A stretch of DNA of 64,000 nt. Source: Chalara sp. BL73. Taxonomy: Eukaryota; Ascomycota; Leotiomycetes; Helotiales. The notes under the pieces were generated by a model. It was not told where the DNA came from. It saw only the letters and a list, made by a program, of their open reading frames with translations, and did no database searches. Below, one piece after another: positions 1-11,852 of the stretch. Every line of letters begins with the position of its first letter. The first letter of the stretch is position 1. Where the stretch lies: assembly GCA_918026815.1 (NCBI GenBank), contig CAKJVC010000068.1, positions 1,550,001 to 1,614,000 of the forward strand, read 5' to 3'. The position numbers were made by a program, and so were the translations under genes.

Positions 1-1700
1 AAGCGTTAACATCCGAAATGTAACTGCATAAACTGTGGATGATAACTTACTCGTTCATGGTGCAAACGTTAAACACATCTCTAGCCTGTATCTGGCCAAG
101 AAGATCCACAACCTTCAGACTGGCTGGAGTACCATGTGCACCAAAAGCATGTGCTGGCTCGTCGATGCAATTCTTGATAATTTCAGCCAGATCAGCATCA
201 TTAAACCTTCCATCTGGGCCCCTTTTCAGACCACCGAACGTCCACTGTCTTGGTGGAACAGCCATGAGCTTGTGTCCGACAACTTTCATAATTTGCTTGT
301 ACATGTCAACTGTCAGGTCGTCGAGCGACTTAAGACCAGGGAGATTTTCTCTCAATATATCCTCCATCCATCGATCATCAGCAGCGCTGAGCGCGGCATG
401 CCAATGATAAAGAACCGCAAATTCAACAGAGACGACGTTTCCGACTCCTCGTTCAAGACGCTTGCCGGATTGCTTAATCTCAGCTCCAAGGTCTAGTGAC
501 CAAGTTGAGTTCGCTCGTGGAGTATTGAGTATGGCAGCAACATAATCTTTCAACACAACAGATGCAAAGAACCCGACATTGATATTACGCGACAATTGGA
601 AAATATCCTCGTCTTGCCTGTTTCGTCTCAACTGGTTAGACGGTGCTTTTTACAGTAAGGTCGCGAGATTTCCTTATGACTCACCATTTCTTTTGCTCGT
701 CGCTGAGGCTATTCCAAGACTTATACTTGCCGGCTTCATTGACAGAAAACAAACTCTCCGCAATGTGATTGTGATTCCTCGAGAACATCAGGGCCACCGC
801 AACCACTCCGGGTGGCATCATCATAATCCTCTCTGAGGCAACTGGCCACTTTATCAGCTTACAGCTTCAAATGAGTTTACAAGGGCTGGATGCATAGACT
901 ATCCTGAAAGAACAGAGTAGAGTGCGATAAAACGAAAGACCAACAGCGTATACATCTGGAGTATAGAAAAACTTACTAGAATCCGGAAATATTGTCCCAT
1001 TTTCATAAGTTCTGACCCGCTTTTGCTCCTTTTCTGTATTCCCATAGATGGTGCTTAAATCTACATAGCTAGAAGTCTCGTTGATCCATGGATCTGTCCT
1101 AGAAGTCTGGAAACACTCATGAATGACTACAGTAGCAAAAGAGAAGAAGAGTCGATTTAAACCAGATGGGTGCTCACGAAACGGGCCCTTTCGCTTCAGA
1201 AGCTGGTCATAGACGAGCTCGGGATCTGGAAGATTCGGGCCTTTTGGCTTCGTAGGTGGTACGCTGCGGCAGTACGGCGAGCCAGCTTTACCCATTTCTG
1301 GTACCCACGGATTGTTGCCACTTCCATCGTGCATTCTGTACCTTGCTGTCGGGCCGGCCAGAGTAGGTGGTGGGTGAGGGAGATCTTGCCATAGCATGCC
1401 AATGAAATTGTTTGATATTGTCTGACTCAATCCGCTATTGAGCGGCAAAGTTTGCAACATAGAGACGCCATTTTCAAGCAGCAGATCCTTATCATCCAAA
1501 GGTTCACCAGATGCTAACGTCGTGATAGCTCCCGCAACAGTTTTCGCATTCTTGAGGCCCAAGTGAGTAAGGTCATGGCCGATCGATGTCTTCTCCGTCA
1601 CTGGAATCAGGTTCGCTTGGTCATCTCTCTTTCCATCGGGTGCTTTGGCTGGCTTCCGTCTAATTGATCCAAGCAGTGCTTTTATTTGGCCAGGTGCCAT
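1..1700 (-). CDS. Ppo / linoleate diol synthase-type fatty-acid dioxygenase, 5' part (runs off left edge)
   Basis: Haem peroxidase-like dioxygenase domain of a psi-factor-producing oxygenase, an enzyme family that oxygenates linoleic/oleic acid to hydroperoxides and makes oxylipin signals. Three exons fit with matching phases: 1700-977, 841-685 and 617-51, with introns GTAAGT..CAG and GTGAGT..ACAG; a further GTAAGT donor lies at 50-45. About 482 residues are visible. Seen: a conserved N-terminal stretch ending in TSSYVDLSTIYG, the distal-His motif RNHNHIAE after MMPPG, and YHWH holding the catalytic Tyr and proximal haem His (YRWH in most relatives). The visible part ends at NVCTMNE, just before the FRKFF segment expected from the family. 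The C-terminal cytochrome P450-like half would lie outside the window. Without it I cannot say whether the enzyme is a diol synthase, a 10R-dioxygenase or another class. Start chosen at the only ATG upstream of the conserved region. Confidence 0.9.
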
Positions 1701-2389
1701 GCTGAATGGGGTCTTTCAAAGTTCAAAGATGTAAACTCAAAAGCGTGTGATACGTCTTGAATAAACAAGAGCGAAGGGCGACAGTGGTCAAAGAAAGGGA
1801 TGCAGAAGGGAGTAAAGTCTCAAATGTATTCGAATCCAATCGGCCCCGCAAACGAATTATGAAATCGGGTTATAGCAACACCAGTGGACCGACCCGCATG
1901 CGGCTGTCCAATATATTGAGATCGTTTATTCGATCCCGTCGATCTCTGGAGGAGACAGTTGGACCAGTCATTACTTGTATCCTCCCCATAACTGATGTTC
2001 GATCGGAGAGTAATTGCATCAGGCTCAAAGAGCCCGACCAACCAGCGCACTTAGAGTGAGACATAGGAACTCAGTAAATATGCATGCGATCTGATTGGGA
2101 ATTGGGGGGGTCGACGCTTGCAGCTACGGTGCTACACAGAAGAGGCCACGAAGGGATCTACACCGTAAAGTTTCTGCAATCTATTGGCGAACATTATTAT
2201 GGTATCTGGTGGCTGGCTGGATGTCGACCATCAGAGCCACATTTAACCTTCGCCTACGCATGAAGCGACGCAACACTTATGAAAATTGATTGCTGATCGC
2301 ACTTCTCGCCTGCTGAACTGCCGCTTAAAGCTGATACATGCTCTTCAGAGATTGATTCTACGGGCGGTGAGCCAAGCCGTCATTTGATG
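1701..2389. other. Intergenic, upstream of the Ppo-type gene
   Basis: No convincing coding sequence. It should contain the promoter of the minus-strand Ppo-type gene. Short open frames on both strands have no recognisable motif or splice context. I saw no clear TATA element. Confidence 0.5.
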
Positions 2390-3400
2390 TGATACATGGC
2401 GTTGCGGGCACGAATCGAAAGTCGCCGCAACTCCTCTCGAAATTTATTGAAGTCAGCTCGCATGGCTTCGCGATTAATCGTTATATGAATAGATGTCTGC
2501 TCTCACAGGTGTCGCAGTCTGTCGATAAACCTCTTTCATAGTAGGATAGCAGTTGAAGCATGCGGCGTCGAAGAGGAGATTGAGATTGGCTGGTGCAGCA
2601 CAGACTTCACTAGCCTACCGCCGCATAAGGTTGTATCCTAGTCGCAGATCGCAACCTTAAATCCAGTGCCGGAAATTCCCCCGGACATTCCCAGAAAAAG
2701 AAGAAAAAAGAAAATATGCATTCCTGGAAGATCGTGCGAGAAAATAGTTCTATCGGTCGTAATCGTGCTACTTCTTTGTATTTAAGTCCTACCTGCTGCG
2801 AACCAGCAATCTCGTTCAGATCGGATTGAACATCTCTCGGTGGGGTAGTATAAAGATGTTCCCAATCCTGTCGCGTTCTTGGCGGAACACTCATGTAGCG
2901 GTATAAAGTTGAAGATATCAGCGAGCATCATGTCGGATCGCAAAGAGCCAAACCTTCTCTCTCAACCATTTCGACTTGAGCACCAGCATGCTCCAAGCAT
3001 GGCTGTGCTTCGTGTCCCAACATGATAATGACTTTATCGTCACCACTCCAAGCCTTAAAACAACGGATATTCCCGTATACCCATGCTTACCTCACCATCC
3101 AGCTCAAGTCCTGCTCCGAGAATGTAATTAATTACTTCACGAACCAAGTCAGTGCAGGGCCCGTAATCTTTCTTTTTAAGTTGATCTGCGAACGCTCTAC
3201 CTTCCGGTACTCGAAGGCTATTTCTACTCGCCTTCTCCGAAAACATCGCGTAATCGATCGCTCTTGGATAGCAGATATGCAAACGGGAGCAAACCGTTCA
3301 TATCGACGAGGGCTGCAAATGGTTTCTGACTCCGCCAAAGGTTGCTCTCTTGACTCAAGCCCTACTAAACTGCGTTTTCATTCCCTACTTCTGTAACCGC
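2390..3400 (-). pseudogene. Possible multi-exon gene or decayed gene, unknown family
   Basis: I do not recognise a family. Pieces on the minus strand look coding but do not join cleanly. One reads GRAFADQLKKKDYGPCTD and onward, then meets a good GTAAGC donor near 3089. A 37-nt intron would lead in phase to AWSGDDKVIIMLGHEAQP and on to a stop just upstream of 2894. A second piece starts with ATG at 2894 (MSVPPRTRQDWEHLYTTPP) and meets a GTAGG donor. Its possible continuations are ASEVCAAPANLNLLFDAACF and, in another frame, ADFNKFREELRRLSIRAR ending at 2390. These may be one decayed gene, two small genes, or chance. Confidence 0.25.
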
Positions 3401-5016
3401 TCTTTGCAGCATATCGTAGATGGAGATGCAGCTCGTGCGATCCCTCATCATGTCTTGTTTTTGCATGTGCTGCTCGAGACACTGGTTAATTGAACCATTG
3501 ATGGATATGGATTCCGGTAAATGGCCACGCGGGTCCTAGATGCACAAATTGGAAGTGGAGATCGATCGTATGGTTATCCGACGTTTTGTGAAGCTGGCAG
3601 TTGAATTTGGCCCATGACGCTCTGGTTAGGGCTGAGCTGCAGCCTAGGGCACCCACCACACGCCCCGCAACAATATAATCGCTTTGACAGCTTTGCAAAA
3701 CATTCAATAGCACATAGAAACAAAGCTTTAATAAAACTTTGGTAATATACAGTACAAGGTATGCCTTCAACTTCCGTTTAAATTCGCTGGATTAATTTTG
3801 TATATTTTTAACTATTTGTGCACGCTTGACCATCGTTCAAAACAAGTATGTTACGTCTAACCACGTTCTCAACACAAAGCGATAGTGGCAAGAAGAAACT
3901 GATGACCGATCTTCCTGCTGCACGGATGATCTCATGCCAAAAAAAAAAGCGCAGCAAGGGAAAAGGGAGTCACCCATAAACGTGGCGCGGAGCAATATCA
4001 AATACCTTCTCTTCTAGTGGACGAATTTGTAACGATTTTCGAGGAGATGACAAATCCGCCAGAAGATTTGCTAAGCGTTCCAGAAGGTCAACGTCAGATT
4101 ATGGTAGCCTGCGCTGAGGATTTGAATTCGTTCATCGACGAAGCTCAGACACATAACAAAGAATGCAGTATAGTTCTCGCGGCTGAGCACCTCCTTTTTT
4201 GCAGCTGACTGTTTTTCGCACATCACAGGTTGATGGAAAGCGAGTACCATAATGGAAGAAGTTGGCGTGATATTTGAGAGGTACTTTGCCTCTCCCCTTT
4301 TTCTTATGAGTACAATGATCAGATTTTGTGTCGGAAAATAATAGTCAAGAATAATTAAAGTAGAATTGCTTCGAATATTTCTTATGTCTAAGGTCTATGA
4401 ATTAAAGAGCGTCCCTGTGAAAGTCTAGTTTGGTCCCCATAAAAAGAAAAAAAGCAGCACCCATACAAATGCTACTCGTCGTCAATGCTCATCCCTACCA
4501 CTCCTCTGTCCACTCCATCTAATACATTCGACTCCTCCCAAAAATCGCAAAAACCCCGCAGCGATGCGGTGTAAATGCTGGGCAAACTCTTGCGAACAAA
4601 GGAAAGTACAATTTCTCCCCTCCTTCACTACTTCCCATGCCCCCACCTCTCAAAAACAATGCAAAACTCCATGAAAATGCTAAAATGGTGCCCCAATCCA
4701 CATACCATCCCTCCTCGAAAGCCAGAAGAGCAGGAAATAAAACTTGGCTGCGCGCTCTCTCTGCCGAGAACAAGACTCCCCTCTCGAAATAAAATCCTGA
4801 AGATGCTTTGGGGGACCACCCCATAAAAATCAGATAACTCCGGTCTAATGCAAATGCTGATGCTGGATGAAACTCCAATGGTGGTCGTGAGACCATGCGT
4901 CTTGAACAAAATCTCTCTCTATGGGATATCGGCTGGCCTCAAATGACCCTTTTTGGCTCTCCGATCGTGAGATGGGGGAGGAGGGGAAGTGCAAGGGTCC
5001 GAGTGAAGGAGGATAT
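3401..5016. other. Intergenic stretch
   Basis: Nothing assignable. A plus-strand frame from about 4017 to 4208 (63 codons, acidic, following a CTCTAG acceptor-like site) could be a stray exon but has no partner exon I can find. The 4430-5000 part is C/A-rich on the plus strand, so pyrimidine/purine-biased. It lies downstream of the small gene at 5017-5220 and may be its 3' UTR. Confidence 0.4.
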
Positions 5017-5220
5017 TTAGTTGTATCCTCCGCGTCCGTCTTCCTCCTCATCATCGTCGCCACGGTTGTAGCCTCCGCGACCGAAGTTCAGTGGTGCGCC
5101 GCCGAGGGGCATGCGGGAGTCCTCCTCGGAGTCCTCGTTGGGACCGTTGTAGCCGCCGCGGCCAAAGAGGGTTGGTGCTTGGGTAGCAGCGGAGGAAGAG
5201 GTCATGGCGAATGCAGACAT
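5017..5220 (-). CDS. Small GRGGYN-repeat protein
   Basis: 67-residue single-exon ORF. The motif GRGGYN occurs three times, at residues 20-25, 47-52 and 62-67. The last copy forms the exact C-terminus. The spacers are acidic (NEDSEEDSR, DDDEEED). There is no signal peptide or membrane segment, and the N-terminus is Ser/Ala-rich. The motif resembles the GRGG-x-GN repeats of a class of small fungal proteins of unknown function (DUF3602-like), but that link is my inference. Support for a real gene: the regular repeats, the ATG start, and a TATA-like element 164 nt upstream on the same strand. Function unknown; glycine/arginine repeats could bind nucleic acid or partner proteins. Confidence 0.7.
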   Translation of the reverse strand: MSAFAMTSSSAATQAPTLFGRGGYNGPNEDSEEDSRMPLGGAPLNFGRGGYNRGDDDEEEDGRGGYN

Positions 5221-5383
5221 TTTGATTGAAGATTGATATTTGAAATGAAGAAGCTGAAGAGGCGTTTGCTTAAAGAGTAGAAATGGAGTGAGAGGTACTT
5301 GAGGTGATGTTTTAACTGTTGGCTATTGTGTAGATGATGTGAATGTGTGATGAGGATTGAAACACTGAGGACATACCGGCCAT

Positions 5384-5390
5384 CTATATA
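5384..5390 (-). promoter_or_regulatory. TATA-like element for the GRGGYN gene
   Basis: TATATAG on the minus strand, 164 nt upstream of the ATG at 5220. The spacing suits a fungal core promoter with a 5' UTR of about 100 nt. Confidence 0.4.
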
Positions 5391-8300
5391 CCATTTTCTC
5401 AGACCGTTAGGATATCGGGTTCGAAGCCACCCCCCACTAACACTTCATCTCATGAGCCCCATTCAGCAAAGCCAGTCACAGTCATCAGAGTCATATAATC
5501 AGCGCAGACTCCGGCTGTGATGTCTACGTGGGGTCTACTCTCATCCATCTGGGTGGTGCGCTCGTGGATGCCTCAGCCATGTGCGAGTCCTACATAATCT
5601 CATCTTCGCTCCACTAGCTCACGAACTGCTCGCCCGAAAACAGCTTAACCGGAAAATAGGTGACTGTGCTATGCATAGCAACAGCACGCTTCCAAGGCTG
5701 CATCGCCGAACTGGTAAACGGTCAGGACGGATTAGTCTATTTGCTACTCTAGCAGTACCTTGCATACGACCGAGAGGCGCCGTCCACAGAAGCCCACGTT
5801 TTTGCACAAGCATGGCCACGATGACCCAAAGATCTTGCCTGGCAGCACAAGGGGCTGTCTGCATGCGGAGGATCTTTGAATCGCGCAGGTATGCAGCGCC
5901 TGTCTATCCATAATTCTTCAGCCCTATACCGCTTACTCCATAGAAGAACCCTGGCTCCAGAGTCTCCCTGCGTGTGTCGACGCTAGAAGCTTTAGAATTA
6001 TGTGTGGAAACCAGGGTTCCCGGAACCATAGGGCCCCCAAATATAACCAGCCACGATTCGCTACACTATTTATATCCTGGCAGTCGTGGCTGGTCGTACC
6101 CTCTCATCCAATCGTTTCCCTTTGTACCCTAGACTTAGGACTTAAGCGAGACCTGTGTGTCGGTGGCTGACTGCAAGCTAGCTTACACCGCACTCTCGAC
6201 TCTGACTCCTGGTCAAAAGTTCCTCGCGTTTTGTCGGAAATTTTGTCTTTTGTTAGCTGCAATAGTGACTGTGAAGTTCTGTAAACGGATGAGTAGATTA
6301 CTCGGCGAGGTGTTATGGCTAGGTGAGCGATGTGACACGGAAAGACGAAACGAGAGTGCAAGAACCAGAGCCCCATGGGTTCATTAAATTTGATTACCTT
6401 ACAGGAAAATTCGGGAGGCTTTCCTTTGTAATCCCCGATATACGGTTCGGATTTGGAATTGGGATTCCCGAAGTAGAGCTAGCCTCGTGCTAGCTAAGGA
6501 GTGCTGTCCTCTGCGGTATTTTAGTCAACGGGTAGAAATCAGCCAGCCGACATCTGAACTACCGGCCCTTCTTTTCCAGCTGTGTTACACGGTGACGCCC
6601 TGATATTCCAGGAGATGCAGCCAGCCTTGTTCTCTGCCTTGCCGTGCCTGATCCAGAAAAGCGAGTCCAAATACTCGTCCCCGAGTAAGAACGCTTCATT
6701 CGACATTTCTTCAATTAGCCGAAAGTGTGTGAGAGGTTACGTTACAGTACCAAACGTTCGCCTGGAAGATGACCGTGGTGCCGCCACCCTGCTAGCGCTG
6801 ATTACTTGCATTAGCTGCCGCTATTTCAGGCCCCCAAAATAAACCTAGGTCACTGCCACGTTTTTTTTCTATGGTAAACACCCTCGTTTTATTGTCTAGG
6901 GGGTGGTAACGCATGCAAAGTCATATAATTACCATGAAAATCACGACTATCCGCTCCTCTGTTGGCTTATGAGAGACGGTGTGAACGGTAAGGAAATTAA
7001 TCTTTGAGAGTGGCACTTGGCCAAATACAATCACAATGACGTTGTCGACCGAGATTCCTGATACAGCCAGTCACATGGCAACAGATCTTAATCTGCATAT
7101 TGTATAATCAAAATGATGCTAAAATTCTCTACAAACAATGAGTGCTTAGCTTGTAAGAACAAGCCCGAATCACAACAGCGAGGTTAGACGGCGTCTATTG
7201 AGTCCCTCGTCTATGCTGCGAGGAGACCATAGCTGCCAAGAGAGATAGAAATACCGGGGAACAAGAAGGATTCAGGGAAGATACGAAGGACAATAAACTG
7301 TGCATATTGATTGTGACACGATTTTACGGGGCGGCACATGGCATACGGGGCTCGGTATAAGCTGCGTCTTATGAGATTGAAGCTTGCTGGAGAACCATCT
7401 AACTAATCTATGGCCTGCCAACAGAGAAGAAGCGAGACAAGCGTATGGAATGGGGGTGGCAAAGCCATGCTTCGATCACACTTCATCTGATCCGGGTTTC
7501 TCCACGTGTTTAGACTCCAGAAGGCTTGGTGCATGGATACCTCCACACTGGTTTATTTGGGGGCTAACTCACTCGCATCAAGTGGCAGCCATAGCCGGAG
7601 GGAGCTTACAAAGCTTGCCCTTGTAGGTCCATTGTGGTTCAGTCTGTGGATACGGCTTTGAACTGTGAAACATGATTGGAAACAGCAGATGATTACACAG
7701 TGCCGAGGCCTTTGTAATGCATGTTTTGGTGAAATAATTTCCCATCGTAGCAGAACTATATGACTCTAGACCGAAGCCTGGATAACCAGCTCTTGGTGCC
7801 TTGCAAGGTGGTCTTACTAGTCTGTCCACGCGAAGAGGCTGAGAACGATATGTTGGAAAAGGAATGTTGTACAAAACATGAAATTATTGGCAATACTTAA
7901 CCTCTAACGAACGCTTCACTAATTTTAGATTGAGAAGACATGTTTGATTGTTGGAAGTCTCGTACCAGGTTGGTATAAGCACGTGACAATACGCCACAAG
8001 GTAGTGATTCGATGAGGCTTATAGTACATTGTCTACTCGGGTTGTACCAAGGAAAGCAGGTTGACGGCACGAATATTCCAGCCAATGACCACAAAATAGG
8101 AACATTCTGATTTTCTAACATTGTCGAACAAGCTTACACATATCGTGTGCACTAAGCCTCTTATTTTATTCTTGTTAAGGCAGCAATTAGTCTCTTGGCT
8201 CACGGAATCGCCGTGACTATTGTCCGCAAAACATTGGTAGTCTTGGGGGCGGTGTGAATAACAGCATAGATGCGGATTATACGAGGGTCGGTACCCTGGC

Positions 8301-11300
8301 ACAAGCGGGAGAAAGGGGAAGACTGCTTAGTCAGGGCTATGAATATTTTGAGAGCTGGAAGAACGTACTTGCCAAGGAGGCGACTAATCGAAGGTGTAAT
8401 TTGTTGATCAGGAATGGGAAGTTGAATGAAGCCTCCATTTCCCGCACTTGTACAATATGAACTGACCTCGAAGGGAAGGTAGAAAACAAATGAGCATCTG
8501 GTCCTTTTTATTCTTTGTTTGACAGTAAGAAGCGAATATGATAGACTGTATTTCCACACGTATTGTGGGAGTGGAACTCGGTGCAAAACAGCTTTACACA
8601 TAACGACGCTGAGATACGCAAGTCCTGGACGACTGAACCAAACCGTAGGTTCAAATTAAGAGCGGTGTGGAGCATGGACAACCAATTTCAACATGAATGA
8701 CGACATCAAAGCTTCTGCACATACATTGATCCCTTTGAGTTGCATGAAGATTTAGATTCCAGTTAGAACTACCTTTCGATTCCCCACTACGTGAAGGCTC
8801 GCATCCAGTCAAATAGCGTCAATCGCCTATGTGATAGCTTATGTGAGCCGAGTACGGGATAAAGTGCTTCCTATTGCGGAGTGAGACTTCAAGGTGATGA
8901 AAAAGATGGTAAGATATTGTCATCATCCCACGCTGAGGTCAGAAATTGTTAACAATCTATGCCTAGTCTGTATTAAACACTAATGAGGCTATGGTCAATG
9001 ATGCAGAGCGTCTTGACGTGACCTATAACAAAAATGCCTCATGCAAATTTTATATTCTTACTGGATTTTTTTACCTGATCAGGCACATGGGAAGATATTT
9101 AACTTGACTCACAATAGTCGCCGCAAAGGTTGCCTATTTATTTGAAGCTGCTTTAGCTTCAGCTAAGATAAGTAGATCAGGGTATTTTAGAAATACTGTG
9201 TTACATGAAAGACAGGCAGAGTGCTCAAGGGCAGCTTTCATCTTGACCCATATCAAGAACAGGAATTGCTATGACATAGCAATCTATTTCAAGAGTGTCC
9301 TCGTGTCAACTTCACGGCTTTTCTCGGGCGGTCTAAGTAGTCTGCCCTGTAGAACTTTCTCAAATATGCAAGCAGGAAGCTGGTAGCAGTCGAACTACGG
9401 TAACTTCGATGATATGAGCAGCAATGATATTTAAATCATCTGGCACATTCATTGCAGTACGATATGTGCGAGGCGAGGCGACTCAAGTAGTCTTGAGTGG
9501 ATAACCCTATTACCGTCGACCTCCAACCACTATTCTTTGGTGGCAGAGCAATATATGTGTAGGAGCACTGAGTTTGAAGTCCTGTATTCCCAATTTATAT
9601 TTGCAAGGCGAATGGTGGTGCAGCAGACCATGGTGGTACAAGTCCTTTTCACTTCCTCCAACACCAAACTTCTTGTCCTGAATCCCTCAAAAGACAGCGC
9701 AGTTTATAGTCAAGGCTCTTAGAAAGCGCACAATTGCACAGCGTATATAAATTGCGAACCCAATCCTCGTAATGGCAGGTCCATTCTCTGCTCTGAAAGC
9801 GGCATGCTAGCTGTGTGCCTCTGCTCTCTGGTGTTTCGGTCGCCAAGTCCGACATGGACTTACAACTTGAGCGTTAACGGTGTACGAATGCTTCCCTAAT
9901 TGCGATAATCCTCGTTGGCACACTTCATCAATTCTTTTGTGGAAGCATGTGGAGGCGGTTGTGCTAGAAGTCCTGTGTCGAAGGGGTCGCGAAGGATTTT
10001 GGTTCACAATGTTCACGACCCATGGGCTGTGGCGGACTTAGCTAGCCCCCCATGCCAATATGTTTGCAACAACAGGTCGCCGCCAACAACTCGTTTCTCT
10101 CCGGCGGAATGCTTTTTGATACAACCGCCGCCAGTCACTCGAAAACCATCAGTCTTAACATCGGACTACACATACATCGTATTGACAGATAACTCTCGCA
10201 CCATACTGACCAAACAACAGCGACAATTGGGTAAGCTAAGTGACAAGGGTTGTCTAGGACAGCATCTACAGGGCCACTTAGTGCTGTGCAGTGACCTGGA
10301 GATTCTGCAGGGTCTTCGGATAGTGTTCAATCTTGAACCTTGGGGGTCGTTCATAATGTGTTCAGCTGAATGATTCTACAGGGTGTGCCTCGCCTGTCAA
10401 AACTCCCCAAGGTTAGGGTAAAGGAGCCCCCAACGAAACCTGTCCAAGATTGACAACTCCTGGAACCTCAATCACCCAAGGTGGGTAGTAGCATATTCCC
10501 AACAATCGAGTACACTTGAACGAAGTCGTGGCAGTATGTTCAATTGAGATTTGACAATGGTACTGTGCTGTGGCAAACGGCCTACAGCATGATGAAGCCA
10601 AATCTGGCGATTCTCAGGCCCCTTTCTAGACCAGGGGCCACGACGTTACCATGATATGTGAGCATCGCCAGCTCAACTGCTGTGAAGACAGGATGAAGAG
10701 AGCGATATTCTTGACGACTTACAATTGCTTGCTTTTGACCCAGCATAGGTGACGTTTACTAGACTAGCTTTCCCAGTGGACCACTGGTGAAGATTCATCT
10801 CTTTGATGGATGGAATAAGCAAATTGTCATAGTTAAAGCGACCCACAGCTTCTCTTTGAATAGGCACGATATATGATAGTGATGTGGGAGAGGAGATAAT
10901 TCTAGTCCCGCATATTGGACAGCCACGATATGGCTATCCGACTCGAACCAGGCCTTTAATGCCATGGGTTATGGTTTAATTCTTCCGTCGATCTCATAAC
11001 TGCACACACATCATATATATTATAGTGACTTAGGTGCTGTGCCTATTATGCTCTCAGGCCTCGTGTGACAGGCTGGCTGCCTATGAGATTCTTTTGCTGA
11101 AACGCATAACCACATCTCGTCTGGGGAAATGTTACTGACACATTATTTTGGGTACAGTAAACCACGGGACGGGCTTGACCAAAACATACTCATCTCGTCG
11201 AACGTAACAGTGCCAACTATTATGAAGCACCATGCGCTTGTTCAAATGGAGCAACGCTTACCAGATTAATTGGGGAATCCGAGTCAATCTAGATGAGACA

Positions 11301-11767
11301 GCCCATATAAACATAGATGGCAAAAAAGGCACCCCTCACAGCTAAAGTTGAGCTGTTGCCTGCCTCTTGCTCTGATTTTTTTTTTTAAAAAAAATAATAA
11401 TTTGACTGCCTAAATGAAGTGTACTACCTGAGCAGTTTTATCGCATCAATGGACAATTTTGATATATTCTAATAATACATTTTACTACTTATTCTGGATG
11501 TCAATTCACTTCGAGGCTTAGCAATGCATTGTCAGCAACGAGCGACCACCCCACATATTTGGGGGCGAGCTGCGCCGCCACTGTTGTTGAACAGCGTTCG
11601 GTGTGATAGAAACCAACACTATGCGGCAGAGTTTTCCAGTGTTTCAAATATATATTCTAGTTTAACACCAGATTCGATTTTTGGTAACATTTCGGGCTCG
11701 GGCTAAATATTTGTGATAGTCGACCCCCAGGCAAACTCTCGATGAAGCAGGACTTGAACGACTTTAA
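5391..11767. other. Long gene-poor region
   Basis: About 6.4 kb in which I can support no gene. All open frames are short, overlap on both strands, and lack family motifs, splice sites in phase or repeat structure. Base composition is ordinary rather than RIP-like. A run of about ten T followed by eight A lies near 11378-11396. The region may hold unrecognised rapidly evolving genes, non-coding RNA genes or old element remains, but reading alone does not show which. Confidence 0.4.
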
Positions 11768-11852
11768 TCCCGGCTCCCGGCATATGAAAGAGTATAATCG
11801 TATTTCGGGATTCTGGTGCCGTGAATGCCTTTCCATATGCCTGGGGCCGGGA
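11768..11852. repeat. Imperfect inverted repeat, possible hairpin or small MITE
   Basis: The left arm (11768-11790) begins TCCCGGCTCCCGGCATATG. The right arm (11829-11852) is its near reverse complement, ending CATATGCCTGGGGCCGGGA. Arms are about 23 nt with a few mismatches, separated by 38 nt. The G+C-rich arms stand out from the surroundings. I see no obvious target-site duplication. Confidence 0.6.

Noticed and set aside
618..684. Frame conflict between exons 2 and 3 of the Ppo-type gene
   Set aside because: It appeared when the CCAG acceptor right after CTAAC was used. The next acceptor (ACAG, exon from 617) gives a better branch-site distance and the expected WQDEDIF.
4017..4208. Acidic 63-codon frame weakly recalling the C-terminus of tRNA-modification GTPases (Mss1/MnmE)
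   Set aside because: The resemblance rests on a few residues (IVLAAEHL), with no GTPase motifs or upstream exons nearby.
5400..5425. T-loop-like GGTTCGAAGCC, considered as part of a tRNA
   Set aside because: No acceptor stem, D-arm or anticodon arm can be folded around it. No tRNA found elsewhere by eye either; a covariance-model search would be decisive.
8200..8601. 133-codon minus-strand frame in the gene desert
   Set aside because: No motif and no splice partner, an opposing frame of similar quality over part of it, and ordinary composition. Chance ORF is the simplest reading.
9915..10373. 152-codon plus-strand frame
   Set aside because: Irregular composition, no family, and no promoter or splice support. 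Not listed as a gene.
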